From the NCBI GenBank assembly GCA_039566865.1, contig CM076948.1:11915001-11979000 (forward strand): DNA of 64,000 bases, in the 5' to 3' direction. Made by a program: the position numbers and the translations under genes. Below the pieces are notes generated by a model. It was not told where the DNA came from and made no database searches. It saw only the letters and a program-made list of their open reading frames with translations. Of the stretch, positions 1 through 11,649 are shown in pieces. Position 1 is the first letter of the stretch. The number at the start of each line of letters is the position of its first letter. The DNA comes from Aurelia coerulea. Its lineage: Eukaryota; Cnidaria; Scyphozoa; Semaeostomeae; Ulmaridae.

Positions 1-129
1 AGGTGATGCTGCAGATGATGGTAGGTCAGATGATGAACTTATTATTAACCAGGGCCTGATCATCAAATTGACTGTAAAAGCAGACTTTTTGCTTATTGAG
101 TTAAAAGAGTGTGACTGCTCAAGTTTGTT

Positions 130-172
130 GTTTGTTTGTTTTTTTTTTCAGTTCAGCTAGAAACTATACCAG

Positions 173-204
<32 letters not shown>
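130..204. repeat. poly-T and (TA)n simple repeats
   Basis: A T-rich run (about 130-148) is followed by an uninterrupted TA dinucleotide repeat at 174-203. It lies just upstream of the probable 5' end of LINE-A1. Bases 1-129 show no recognisable feature. Confidence 0.9.
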
Positions 205-208
<4 letters not shown>

Positions 209-247
209 TATGAATTTCACAGATGTTTCTCATATTAAGGAGTTGAA

Positions 248-1914
248 ATGGTAAGAGACGGTAATAGACCATTTTGACATTTAGAAAAAGGATCTGGGGA
301 GAGCAATATTTTTCTGGTAAATGGCTGCCACAGGGCTTTTCACCAACGATAAATTGAACTGTGGCAGCCATTTACCAGAAAATTGTTGCTCTCCCCAGGC
401 CCTTTTCTAAATGTCAAAATGGTCTATTGTCCTTGTGGCATTTGCCACAAAAATATTCCTGATCATCATAAATCAGTTTTTGTAACAACTGCAACCTCTG
501 GGTCCATATCAAATGCAATAATATTTCTAATTCTGAATATAATGAGCTTCAAAATGAAGCTGATGATGTGCCTTGGTTTTGTTTAAATGTACAAAAATTA
601 TGTTTCCTTTTGGTCAACTGGATAATGATGAACTTTCAAACCTGCATGATTTTGACTATCCATCATTTGTTGATTCAATGCCATCCTTTGAAATTACCTC
701 AAGTCTTACAAATTTGCCCAACTTAGATGATTACGATATTGATGAACATTTACCTTCTAATGTCAACTCAAGTTATCATACTCTCCAGGACTTATCTACT
801 CTTAGTACCTCTGACAATGTTTTTACTTTATTTCATATGAATACAAGAAGTCTTTCACTTCATTTTGATGAACTTATTTCAACTCTTGCTACTCTGAAAA
901 TTAATTTTGATGTTATTGGTTTGTCTGAAACATGGAATTCTATTCAGAATCCTATAAAAACAAATGTTGAAATTCCTGGTTATAATCATTTTCTATATGA
1001 ATCTCAGAGTCAGAACGGTGGCGTTGCACTGTATGTGAAAACAGGTCTTACTCTAACTCCTAGACCAGACCTTAGCAAAGATAATCACGATTTTGAGTCA
1101 GTTTGGGTTTAAATTGAGAACAAAAATGGTAAAAATTATCTGTTGTGTTGTGCCTATCGTCATCCTAATTCAGCTATCGATACTTTTAGTGATTATTTGC
1201 AAGAAATTTTCTCCAATTCAGCTGTATCTAATAAACAAATTTTTATTCTTGGTGATTTCAATATTGACCTTCTGAATTATAACTCTAACACACCTACTAC
1301 AAATTTTGTTAATTTCCTCTTTTCAAAACAATTTCTTCCATACATCATCCATCCTTCTAGGGTATCTGAAAACACTTCTACTCTTATTGACAATATCTTT
1401 TCAAACATCACGGATAATAAAACCTTAAGTGGTAACATTATGACCCAAATAACAGACCACTTCCCTCAGTTTTTGATTGTCAAGCATGCAGGTATCACAT
1501 ATAAAAATTTATCTTATTTTCAACATGATTTCTCCAACCTCAACGAAGAAAACCTCCAGAATGATTTTGCAAATCTTTACCTCAACTACTTGACTGACAT
1601 TGCTTTAGATGTAAATGCAAAATACAATAGATTCTTATCCAGTCTTGATGAATTAGTTAAATCTCATGCTCCACTGAAAAAACTTTCAAAGGGAGATATA
1701 AAATTCAGGAATAAACCATGGATTAATGGTAAAATACGAAAAATGATGCCCATTAGGGGTAATCTGCTTGGAAAGTTAAAAAAGAATAATAACCATTCTC
1801 TTGCAGATCTTTACAAAAAGTTTAGGAATCGGGTTTCAGAATCCTTGAAAGAAAGTAAGGCCAGTTATTTCTTCAACTATTTTCAAAAAAACAGTAATAA
1901 CATGAAGCAATTAT
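248..1914 (+). pseudogene. LINE-A1 part 1: PHD-like finger and EEP endonuclease
   Basis: The first part encodes a Cys/His-rich finger (CGICH near 430, WFC..C near 570) in shifted frames. The frame from 573 then gives an AP-endonuclease-like domain that would nick target DNA for reverse transcription. Motifs seen are MNTRSLSL, the catalytic-type GLSETW, CAYRHPNS, GDFNIDLLNY and ITDHFPQ, in the same order as in LINE-A2. A TAA at 1110-1112 interrupts the frame, which continues in the same frame to 1914. There the DNA element at 1915-4889 cuts it. A TA-flanked fold-back (267-424) sits between the start codon and the finger. Confidence 0.85.
267..424. mobile_element. 158-bp fold-back MITE with TA target duplication
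   Basis: The two halves are inverted copies: left arm starts GACCATTTTGACATTTAG, and the right arm ends with its complement CTAAATGTCAAAATGGTC. The arms run about 65-70 bases each around a short centre. TA dinucleotides flank it at 265-266 and 425-426, as expected for a Tc1/mariner-type MITE. It is inserted in the 5' coding part of LINE-A1. Confidence 0.85.
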
Positions 1915-4889
1915 ATCTCGATGTACCCCTTTAAAAGTTCATTTTTAGCTGTAGAACATTGTTAATGGCCCCATCTAACTTATAAAAGGTACTTTCGAGG
2001 TTTCGGATCATTCTGGGGTAACCCTGCCCCCAAATGGGGGCAACAAAGCAAGATGATTCAAAATTCACTAAAAGTACCTTACCATACCAATTCAGGGGTG
2101 TAGAACCCGAATTTCGATGTTATTTTGATGGGAGAGTAACTGTTTTTGAAATATAGGGGCAAATGCCCCAAACAGGGGTCAAAGGTCAAAATATTTGGTA
2201 AAGTTTGATGTTTGTCACCCTAATTAAATCACAAATCTTACTATCATATTCGTACTAAAATGCTGGTCCATAGCGCTGTTTAGGTTTAAAGTCATCATAT
2301 TCCTCTCCGAGGCAATGCTGTCCTAAATGGGAGCAACCAAGGAAGTCGATTGCTATTTCACTAAAAACACATGATCTTATCAATTTCCAGTTATTCTTGG
2401 GTGTAGAATCTGAGTTTCGATGTTATGCAGCAATATCTCTTCCGGTAGAAATATTTTGCATTTTACCCTCACACCATTGATGAACTTGCCACTTTGGTCG
2501 AAAAACGGGAGGAGGAAGACAGGGAGACAAATCTTAAATGCAGCCGGGACTTCACTGCTCAAGAGCGCAAAGAACATCTTATATTTTGGATATGGCTGCT
2601 AACACCAACGGTATCATGAGAACGCCAGACACATTTATAGAACAGTATTTCTTGTGACGAAGATGAATTTGGCATATGAACTCCCGATATTCGTATTCCT
2701 GCTGACATTAACAAATTTTTAGAAATAATGGAAGAAAAGAAATAATTTCAAGGCCGATGAAACATGTATGGCTTGAAACCAGTCATTAACTCATTGGACG
2801 CTCACTTTTATGGCATGAGATATGTCCTGTATAAAGGCCAAGAATGGAACATCGATTGACGTGTGGAAGAAATTGAGCATGATCACGAAAAAACAAATGC
2901 CACAGAAGCTTTCCTCCACGACGAAAAAGCATTTGGCTCGTGAAATTGTCTGTTGACTCCACAGAATATGGGGCATAGGAACTCAAAAGCTATTGTTTAT
3001 AGCCTTATCTAGGTGCATAACCCTCCCCTCTCTAATGAGCCTCCCGGGCATTCTTTGCAAGAGCTTTTACGGTATTCTTCGCAAAGGAAAACAGTTTTGG
3101 TGGAAATATATGAAAGGTACATTTCTTGTTCGCTGTTTAGGGAACAGTCAAGCAAGATATAATATCTGACCAGAGCTGGATGGATTGGCACTTCTTTTAG
3201 GTAGAAGTTTGAAAGAAAGCAGCAGTATTCATCAAACAAAGTGATGAAAAATATATCTTTTAGGAGATTGAAAGAATATGAAAATGGCATTGACTTGTCT
3301 CTCCTTCCACCATACCAGACAGCAAACTTTTTTGCAAAATATGGTGAAATGCATCAAATCCTGATCGCTGGGTTATCCAGGCCAATCAGGCTGATTACCA
3401 GATATAATGATAAAATTGGACAGAAGAAGTGTATTCAGAACAGATACATTGGCTTTGGCATAAGAGTCGGGTGGCTGGGGTGTGCTGCATAGCCCCTCTA
3501 ATCAGGCAAAAGTTATTTCACTTCAGGCGCGATTCAAGCACTATTAAAGCAACGAAGCCATCATATTGGGCACTATCCATGAAATATGCCCATCTAAACA
3601 TTAGGCTGCACCTAAGTCCAGGAAAGGATAGCAGAGTTGCTGATTAATGCCAGCAATGGAAGAGATGGTCGAGAATAATGACAATATCTTAAGTTCTGAT
3701 TTGTTAGCCCATTGCTAGTTCCTTTGGATTTAGGATTTGCATCCGAATCTTTTGCTCACCGATCGGCAGGCAATTGCATCCGAATTTGACATGTAAGGAA
3801 GGATTCCAAACGGAAAAGTCTCAACGAAAGATGCAAATCACAATAATGCAGCCGAAAGTGCCAACGGGCACACCACCATTGTTATCCTTTACAAGAGAGC
3901 ATCATGAATAGATTCGCGTAATTTCATTGGATGATTTAATGGTAAGCCATCGTCCTAATGTCTTTGAAGTGTGGATTTGGATGCGAATTTGAAGTCCAAG
4001 GGAACTGGAAATTGGCCATAAATGTAAAAAATAGAGTAACATGAACTTGCGGTAATTACAGAATTTGTTTATTACTGAACTGGTCTATTAACGATCCATT
4101 CAACATGTTGCAACAGAGCCTCTTTATAGGATCATGGCTGAGGGCACCATCCAATGTTTCCCTTGATTGAAAGGAACCATAGGTAGGTATGAAGTTTGAA
4201 CCGTAAACACAGTAGGACCAAACAAGGCTCTCTGTTGCAATGTTACTGTCGGAAATTCATAGGATGAGGCACTTCGACCATGAAGTGGACACAGATAATC
4301 TCTCTCATTGCCCCCAAATTCGGGGTAACATTTCGGGGTTAGAAGAAGGTAACAACCTGAAAAAATAGATTAAGCTATTGCTATTCATGAATTTACTGAT
4401 CCCAAATTCCATTTCCCATAGCTGAAGATCAAAAATGTTTATGCTTTGAATGAGGCGTTCGACAACAACAAACTTTGCCCCATTTTTAAGGCAGTCGCCG
4501 CTATATTTGAAAAGCTCCCTTTTCCTGTTAAAATAACATCTTTCTATGAGAATCATTACAAGATTTGAAATGACAAGCACCAAAGGCTACCAAAAGAGTT
4601 TGACCTTTGACCCCTATTTGGGGGCATTTGCCCCTATATTTCATAAACTGTTCCTCTCCCATCAAAATTACATCGAAATTCGGGTTCCACACCCCTGAAT
4701 TAGTATGGTAAGGTACTTTTAGTGAATTTTGAATCATCTTGCTTTGTTGCCCCCATTTGGGGGCAGGGTTACCCCAGAATGATCCGAAACCTCAAAAGTA
4801 CCTTTTATGAGCCAGATGGGGCCATTATCAATGTTCTAAAGCTAAAAATGAACTTTTAAAGGGGTACATCGAGAGTCTTAATAATAAAT
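1915..4889. mobile_element. 3.0-kb DNA transposon with about 300-bp terminal inverted repeats
   Basis: The left end (ATCTCGATGTACCCCTTT) is matched in inverse near 4856-4874. The inverted similarity continues for roughly 300 bp, including the GCCCCCAAATGGGGGC blocks near 2028 and 4750. The direct repeat ATTAT at 1910-1914 and 4890-4894 flanks it, and the LINE-A1 frame resumes immediately after it (W-S-G-I-K at 4893). About 16 extra bases lie outside the right inverted repeat, so the left end may be slightly truncated. No intact transposase is visible. A short frame at 3241-3492 is not identified. Superfamily undetermined. Confidence 0.8.
3714..4022. repeat. 310-bp inverted-repeat element nested in the 3-kb transposon
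   Basis: The left end (TTAGCCCATTGCTAGTTCC) and right end (GGAACTGGAAATTGGCCAT) are imperfect inverted copies. The similarity continues inward through GGATTTGCATCCGAAT and its counterpart near 3974. It is probably a non-autonomous MITE. No clear target duplication is seen. Confidence 0.55.
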
Positions 4890-5132
4890 ATTATGGTCTG
4901 GAATTAAATCAGTTATAAGTATTCGGAAATCAAGTAATGTTAATGTTATAAGTAAGCTCAAAGATTCAAATGGTAATGTTACATCGGATCCAGCTGTTAT
5001 TGCAAGCATCTTTAACAAGTACTTTGTCAATGTCTCTAATGACATCACTAAAAATATACCAAGATCTAAAAAATCACCTATGGATTTCATGGGTGACAGA
5101 GTAGGAAATTCTTTTTTCACTGCACCATCAAC
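4890..5132 (+). pseudogene. LINE-A1 part 2: linker between endonuclease and RT
   Basis: Reading from 4893 gives WSGIKSVISIRKSS and later IFNKYFVNVSNDIT, matching the corresponding segment of LINE-A2 (WSGIKTIISHKSS, IFNDFFVNVADEIT). This places the 1915-4889 element as an insertion, not a boundary. The segment ends at A-P-S-T, where the 5133-7722 insertion begins. Confidence 0.85.
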
Positions 5133-7722
5133 CCGGGCCTGGCAGCATTCAAAAATTCGGACGGGGACGTGAGGCGTCCCAGTTTTGGGTCTATTTTGAG
5201 AATTTTTCCCCATTCTTGGGTATCAATGGTTCCTCTCCAAATTTTCCCCATTTTTGGGTATTTATTTTGCAGTGAAAAAGTAATTTTCTTAATTACCATA
5301 ATCATGGCTTGGCAGCATTATCTTGTGAGAAATGCCCATTTCCTGGGCATTTCTACGCTACCTATACTGGTACAGTACATACCTTATGCACATTCATATG
5401 ACAAGAATTCTTAAGCATTTTCAAGAATCTTCAATTGCTGATAAGAATTCTTGACTCATATGGATAACTTTAAACTTTTTGATAAAGAATTCTGAAGAAA
5501 CTAACAATTTTCTAGACATCGTATGAATTCCTTACAATTCTTTGGTAAGATCTAAGAAGAACATGTTAATATGCACAAGGTCTGATATGAGGATTCATTA
5601 AACATTAGTCCTACCCTTTATTGCTTTACGAAGTACAGTATAAATGCTCATCTCTCATCTCTATGCATCATTTATGTGTGCAACAAAGATTGATTTAGTT
5701 TCATTCAACGTTTAAACAAGGCTTGCTTGTGTAGAGGATAACTGACCTTATGAGTAACCCTATAATAAATAAAAATGACAGAAATAACTGTGGTCAAATG
5801 TGCAAATGTGGCAGTGATCCAGTAATAATATCTATTATTTAAAGGCATAGGCATAGGAGGTGCCAGCAATGTTGGACAACTTTACAAAAATTGACCATAT
5901 TTGGGTAAAAATCAACGTTAAGTTTAACAATTAACTTTTTATCAGGCAGCCCCCAGATTTCATCTTCCAGTACCTTTATGAAAATAGGCTGTTACATATG
6001 CATATATTGATACTGACTGTTACATAGATTAAATAGTTGGTGGTAGATTAGATATGAGTATCTTTTTGTGAACCCTTCATTCAGCTCCATCTTCTTACAT
6101 GAAAAACATGGTTTGGCAGTTTTATTGTCATGCAGGTGCAATTGGATAACAAAAGTACTGGCATGTGTGTCCAAAGATATAAAAAATGACCCTTTTCTCA
6201 TAGTTAGATCATAAATGTTCCACACCTTCAGTGTGCAATCAATTAAAACTGTTTATAGTAGGCAAGGCCCTCTCTGTCTGTAGCCAACTTGTTATAAAAC
6301 TATTATTGCCAAGCATAGGTCAGGAGATGAGATAAATTTGCATCAATGATCTTACCATTTTGACCGCCATATTGTGGCCCTTCTTCTCATTTTAGGCCAA
6401 TTTGTAAGCCTTTCTTTCATGACAGTAGGTGCTACCATTCTGAACCAAAGTTGTATTAGTTTCTGTTATTAACAACTGACAACTGTAACAATATTAGTTA
6501 TTACTAACAAGTAAGAAGACGTTTTCTACAAGTATATTTGTTTCTGTATGTGATACACCATTTTCCATAATCTTATCTTGCATGCGGAAAAGAATTCAGC
6601 CTCGTTCTGAATGTTTTCCCGCCACTTGTTTTCTCCAACCGTTGCTGTTGTTGTGGAGCAAAGGAAAAGTTTATTAGGCCATGGCCAGACAACTCTGTCT
6701 GGCAATGTATGTTGTGGAATTTAAGAATCGGGTGAATTTTTATGAGCGCGAGGGGATTGGATTTCCAATAAAGCATCAGAACGAATTCAGGAAGGTCATC
6801 CAACAAAGCTGAGTAAGTAGTGTACTTTAAGTTTAAGTCCTTAAAAGTAACGACAAGCAAAGCAAGCAACTTTTGGCAACAAATAACAATCTATGAGAAA
6901 TGAGAAGATGTTTTTTGATCCACTTTTTCATGCAATTCTCACCAACAAGTATTCTATCTTGCTCCATTGGTGCTTCATAAATCAAAGGATAACGATCAAT
7001 CTCATTAATATTACCAAAGAAAGAAAATGCTACAGTAAAATTATTTAATGATGCTTTTTGTTTAAATATGATATTTAATGTGTAGTTTTTGAAGATACAG
7101 ATTATATCCATTATTATTTTATATAGTCTACATAATCAGTTTCAAGGAAATTCCATGCAAATAAGATGATATATATTACTAAATGTATTATTAAATGTAT
7201 ATCTTGTTTGTGTGGAATTTTCTGGACAAAATGATTATGATGGCAGATATTTTAATTAGAAAACATTATGAATAATGTTGCAAAATTAGACAGGGGAATA
7301 CTGTACATACCCTTTTTAGTTTTCTCTGACAAGCTATATAAAAGACCCCTTTTTTCTCAATCTAGGTCCTAGATATATGTCCATGGTTTCTCTGAGAAAG
7401 GGGTCAAGTTTCAATAAATGTATATTTATTGAAAACAAACCCCTTTCACAGAGAATCCATGGACATGCATGCCAGATACAAATTTATATTATAAGCACCA
7501 ACCGGGTTTTATTGTAATTCCAGAATATCCAGTGCAGCCTCAAGGAGGGAAAAATCTGCATCAAGTTGAATTTGCAATAATGCTTTTAAATGAAAAGCAC
7601 ATAAGCTGTGTACATGTTTCCTTGCATGCTTCCTTGCATGATTAGATAGTTTATAATCAGTAAAATGTGGTAGACAACAAATAAATGTGGCTCAAGCCAC
7701 TTTTATGGTGGTCTAATGGTCT
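5133..7722. mobile_element. 2.6-kb insertion with 9-bp direct repeat, class unknown
   Basis: The 9-bp direct repeat ACCATCAAC at 5124-5132 and 7723-7731 flanks it, and the LINE-A1 frame rejoins exactly across it. A 9-bp duplication would suit a Mutator-like element and 8 bp a hAT element, but I see no convincing terminal inverted repeats. Minus-strand frames at about 6573-6869 and 6833-7111 look somewhat protein-like, but I do not recognise them. The interior also holds an inverted GAATTCTT-rich patch near 5400-5560 and a perfect-looking hairpin at 7378-7465. Confidence 0.6.
7378..7465. repeat. 88-nt hairpin, about 42-bp arms, 4-nt loop
   Basis: The arms TGTCCATGGTTTCTCTGAG... and its inverse ending CCATGGACA pair with about six mismatches around a GTAT loop between CAATAAAT and ATTTATTG. 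It may be a tiny MITE or a transcribed hairpin; the sequence alone does not decide. Confidence 0.75.
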
Positions 7723-9164
7723 ACCATCAACTGCTTTTGAAATATCTGATATAACCTCTCTTCTAAAATCTGGAAAGTCTCTTGGACCAAACAGTATACC
7801 AATGAAAATTCTAAAATGTCTCTCCCCATTGATATCCTCTCCACTTTCTCACATTATAAATGAATCATTTCAATCTGGGATATTCCCAGACAAAATGAAG
7901 TTAGCTAAAGTAATTCCACTTTTTAAAAAAGGTTGTCCACAAAATGCAGCCAATTATAGACCAATTTCTCTTCTCTCGGTCTTCAGCAAGATAACAGAAA
8001 AAGTCATGTATGAGCGTCTTTATGATTTTCTGGTAAAGCATGAAATTTTGTATGAATTGCAATTTGGATTTCGTGCAAGCCATTCCATTAACCATGCTCT
8101 GGTTAGTCTGACAGAAGCCATCAAGAACTCACTAGATAACAGGAAATTTGGTTGTGGAATATTTATTGATTTGCAAAAGGCATTTGACACAGTAAATCAT
8201 AACATTCTTTTGATGAAGCTTGAACATTAAGGAATTAGAGGAACTACTTTAGATTGGTTTAAGTCCTATCTATCAGATAGAAAGCAATATGTTTCAGTGA
8301 ATGGATCAAACTCCAGTTGTCTCAGTGTTACTTGTGGGGTCCCTCAGGGTTCTGTCCTTGGCCCCCTCCTCTTCCTAATTTACATTAATGACTTGCCTCG
8401 CTCATCTTCAAAATTAACCTTCTATCTGTCACTGAATATTGATAAGACAAACTTTATCATTTTTAAGTCTCCTCAGCATTCTCTCACTGAAGCTGTCAGT
8501 ATTAAAATTTGTAATCTTCCAATCAGGAAAACTTTTTATGTCAAATTTCTTGGTGTTCTTCTGGATGAAAATATTTCTTGGAAATATCACTTGACAGAAC
8601 TTTCAAAAAACTTGCTAGAACCTGTGGCATGTTCTTCAAAGTTAGACACTTTTTACCCATTAATGTGTTAATTTGTCTTTACAATTCTTTATTCTCACCT
8701 TTTCTTCAGTATGGTATTTTAGTTTGGGGACTAACCTATGAAACTTATATTAACCCAGTATTCTTGTTACAAAAAAGGGTTGTAAGGGCAATTTCATTTG
8801 AAAATTTTACTTCACATTCTACACCTATCTTCTTGAATCTGAAAATTTTAAAGCTGCATGACCTCTTTCAGTTGAAATTGCTTACTTTTGTTTATGATTG
8901 TGTAAATAAAATTGCTTCTTCTTATTTTCATTCTTTCTTTGCATTAGTTGAAACTGTTCATCAATATGGTACGCGGCAAGCTAGCAAGAATGATATTTTC
9001 GTTTCTCAGAAAACACCGTTCAATATGGTCTCAGGTCTGTGCGTTTCTTTGGAGCAAAGTGCTGGAAGTGGAATAACATTCCCATGGTTATAAAAAGTTC
9101 ACCATCTGCTCGTAGCTTTCGTCAAAAACTCAAATCCTTCTTCTTTGAAAATAATTACCAAGTT
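7723..9164 (+). pseudogene. LINE-A1 part 3: reverse transcriptase, with active-site deletion
   Basis: RT motifs appear in order: GKSLGPNSIP, NYRPISLLSVFSK, LQFGFRASHSI, IFIDLQKAFDTVNH and [17 protein letters not shown] at 8228-8230 interrupts the frame. Around 8430 the sequence reads FYL directly into SLNIDKTN. Compared with LINE-A2, about 37 residues are missing, including the FADD polymerase motif; the deletion is in frame. A frameshift near 8580-8650 moves the thumb/C-terminal region (LQYGILVWG, LLTFVYD, TRQASK) to another frame. A further shift near 9030 precedes the end of homology at about 9164. Confidence 0.88.
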
Positions 9165-9473
9165 TAAGTCATCATAATCATTCTTAACACAGGGGGTGCT
9201 CTCTCCTCGATTAGCTTAGCTACTGAGAGAGCTCCTCCTTAAGAAATTCCCCTACATACAATTCCCGTAATTTGTATTCTTTGGTTAATTATTATTGTAT
9301 TTAGTGGTTAATTATGTTGGTTTAATTTTCTAATATTGTTATAGTTAGTGTATTTGTTTAGTTAAAATGTTATTGTATGTAGTGGAATTTTAAAATTATA
9401 TGAACTGAACTGAACTGAACTGAACTGAACTGAACTGAACTGAACTGAACTGAACTGAACTGAACTGAACTGA
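9165..9473 (+). repeat. LINE-A1 3' UTR with hairpin and (TGAAC)n tail
   Basis: A hairpin at 9198-9232 (GCTCTCTC...GAGAGAGC) is conserved at the 3' end of LINE-A2 (47756-47790, inverse). The element ends in about 14 copies of TGAAC at 9401-9473. CR1/L2-type elements typically end in short tandem repeats that serve in priming, so this marks the true 3' end. Confidence 0.85.
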
Positions 9474-9956
9474 AAAGTGTCGTGAAAGGAAGCGCGCTCT
9501 ACCACCGCAAGACCAAGAAGAAAACTTTGGAACTACACATGTTTCATCTGTTGGAAAAGCGAAGTTCTTCAGAAAGGTGTCTGGGCACAATGTTTTCTGT
9601 GCATCGCTTTGGAGTGGAGGTAGCTATTTTGATGTTACTGTAACGAATAGTCTATATACTCCACTCACTCCTTAATTTTTCCCGCCGTTAGGCCCAACAA
9701 TCATTTGTACTCTAGCTAGGTCTTGGCCTATGACCGATATCAGTGGCCTATCGCCTTTCTTGTCTGTTGCAGTCTTCCCAAGGAGCAGAATTGGAGCTTT
9801 GGCAATACCAAATACCGCGCAGAGGCGTAGGAACCTGGAGGCACGGGCAGGGGTGGCACCAGAGGAGGGCCAGGGGGCTACTGCCCCCTCATCGGAAGCA
9901 TCTAGCCCCCCCCATCAGAGGTCATTTTGGGTCCTTGTCGGAGGACATTTGGCAAA
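9474..9956. other. Gap between LINE-A1 and BEL/Pao; repeat fragments only
   Basis: No gene is recognised. The CAGAGGCGTAGGAACC motif near 9821 is the inverse of the end of the DNA element at 27958-28307, so part of this stretch is probably a fragment of that family. The 5' LTR and N-terminal gag expected for the BEL/Pao element are not found here. Confidence 0.6.
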
Positions 9957-11649
9957 ATGACGTATGAAAAAGTGAAACAGAGAAATACAAGATCTGAGCC
10001 GACTACGGGAAGTGCATTGTTAACCAGAGGAGAAAAGTTGGATTGTGCCTATTGTAGGGGGGAACACTCACACGAGAAATGCAAAAAGGTTCAAGATATT
10101 AATGAGCGAAAAGCACTTATCAGGAAATATGGGAGATGTTTTAAGTGTATGAAAAAGAATCACAGAGCAAAAGAATGCTTGAGTGGGCAGAAGTGTAAGG
10201 TTTGTCAAGGAGGCCACCACACCTCAATATGTGAAAAATAGAAAGGGAATGGTAAAGTAGATGAGACAAAAGCAGCAGTACCAAGTTTGCACATAGGGGC
10301 ACAAGGGAAAGTGGCACTGCAAACCATACAGGCTTATGCACAGGCTCCAGGACAGGGTCCAAAGGTAAGATGCAGAGTGATGTTGGATTCAGGGAGCCAA
10401 TGTACCTTCATAACAACAGAATTAGCACAAATTATGAAAGCAAAACCGAGAGAAAAGAGATTCCTAAATTTAGCCACATTTGGCCAGAATGAAGTCACAA
10501 AGAAATGCAATGTATTCAAAGTTAAGCTTAGTCCTCTAGAGGGGGGTGAAGAAATAGGAATGGAAGTGTTGGAAGTCCCAAGTATAACCACCCTTAGAAA
10601 TGTGCACCCAGAAACAATGAAGGATAGCTATGTTCATTTGAGGAATATTTCATTTACAGATCTGTCAGAAAAAGAGAATTTGACTGTTCATTTGTTGATT
10701 GGTGCTGATGATAATCTATGGCAATTGCAGAAAGGGGATACCATACGGGGGGAGAAAGACCAACCAGTTGCCATTGACGGGTGGACGTTATCAGGCCCTA
10801 TTAGCCAAGAAGGAGGAGCCACAAGCCAAAGTGCAAGTGTAAACATTACCATTACATCGCAGCCAGATAGAGTAGAACAAAGGCTGCACCAATTGTGGGA
10901 TTTTGAAAGTTTGGTAATACAGGAAGAAAACGAGGTACAAGATGAGCTAAATGAAGGAATAGAATTCAGAAATGGGCGTTACGCAGTAAATTTGCCCTGG
11001 AAAGAGCCAAAATCTGCACTGCCAGACAATTATAGCCTTAATCTGAGCAGACTCAAAGGTCAGATCAAACGGCTGAAGAAAGATGAAGCAATTGCTAAGC
11101 AGTATGATGCCGTAATCAGAGAACAATTGTGTGAAGGAGTTGTAGAGAGAGTAGCAGATCAGAAAGAAATCAAGGAAGGAAACTATCCCCTTCCACACCA
11201 CCCGGTAATTAGAGAAAGTGCGGAAACAACCAAACTCAGAGTAGTGTTTGATGCAAGCTCAAAGGCAAGTAGGAATACGCTGTCCCTGAATGACTGTTTG
11301 CATAAGGGGCCAGCATTAGCACCCATGCTGTATGATGTCTTGTTGAGAATGTGAGAGCACAAAATAGTGTTAGTGGGTGACATAAAGAAGGCGTTTTTGC
11401 AGATAGAAATTTAAGAAGAGGACATAAATTCATTGCGGTTTCTGTGGGTCAATGATATCCTTGCAGCAGAGCCGGAAATAGAAGTTTTCCAATTTTGCAG
11501 AGTTATTTTTGGGGCGGGGCGAAGCCCGTTCCTACTAAACGCCACATTACGACACCACTTAGACAAGTACAGATGTGACGATCCGGCATATGAAGACATC
11601 ACTAGTGAGAAGAGGACATTTGCTCTGGAGACTGTCTTTCTACAAAATG
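9957..11649 (+). pseudogene. BEL/Pao part 1: gag zinc knuckles, protease, start of RT
   Basis: Three Cys/His knuckles (C10044 onward: CAYCRGEHSHEKC, CFKCMKKNHRAKEC, CKVCQGGHHTSIC) have the pattern of BEL/Pao Gag. The protease follows with LDSGSQCTFI near 10384, then the Pao-type RT start (LRVVFDASSKA, GPALAPMLYDVL, VGDIKKAFLQIEI). Nonsense codons break the single frame at 10239-10241, 11352-11354 and 11412-11414; the frame otherwise holds. The 5' LTR and most of gag are absent. An insertion at about 11650-12340 removes continuity before the YVDD-type motif. Confidence 0.88.

Larger units (their letters stand above)
205..9473 (+). mobile_element. LINE-A1: non-LTR retrotransposon, full span including nested insertions
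   Basis: This is a decayed CR1/L2-type non-LTR element of the same family as LINE-A2 at 47563-51227. The order is a PHD-like zinc finger, AP-type endonuclease (EEP), reverse transcriptase, a 3' UTR hairpin and a (TGAAC)n tail. The probable start codon at 248 aligns with the LINE-A2 start; the exact 5' end is uncertain. Coding sequence is interrupted at 267-424, 1915-4889 and 5133-7722, and resumes after each break at the matching residue of LINE-A2. Frameshifts, nonsense codons and a deletion in the polymerase active site make it non-autonomous. Confidence 0.85.

Noticed and set aside
3241..3492. Frame with FRRLKEYENGIDLSLLPPYQ in the 3-kb transposon
   Set aside because: A vague resemblance to the tail of GCD-family proteins was too weak to call.
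9401..9473. Regular short repeat that could suggest an array of spacers
   Set aside because: A 5-bp simple tail of a LINE with no spacers; not a CRISPR array.
9474..9956. Expected BEL/Pao 5' LTR
   Set aside because: No match to the 3' LTR start TGTTGCGGCG or to its end was found here, so the element is treated as 5'-deleted.
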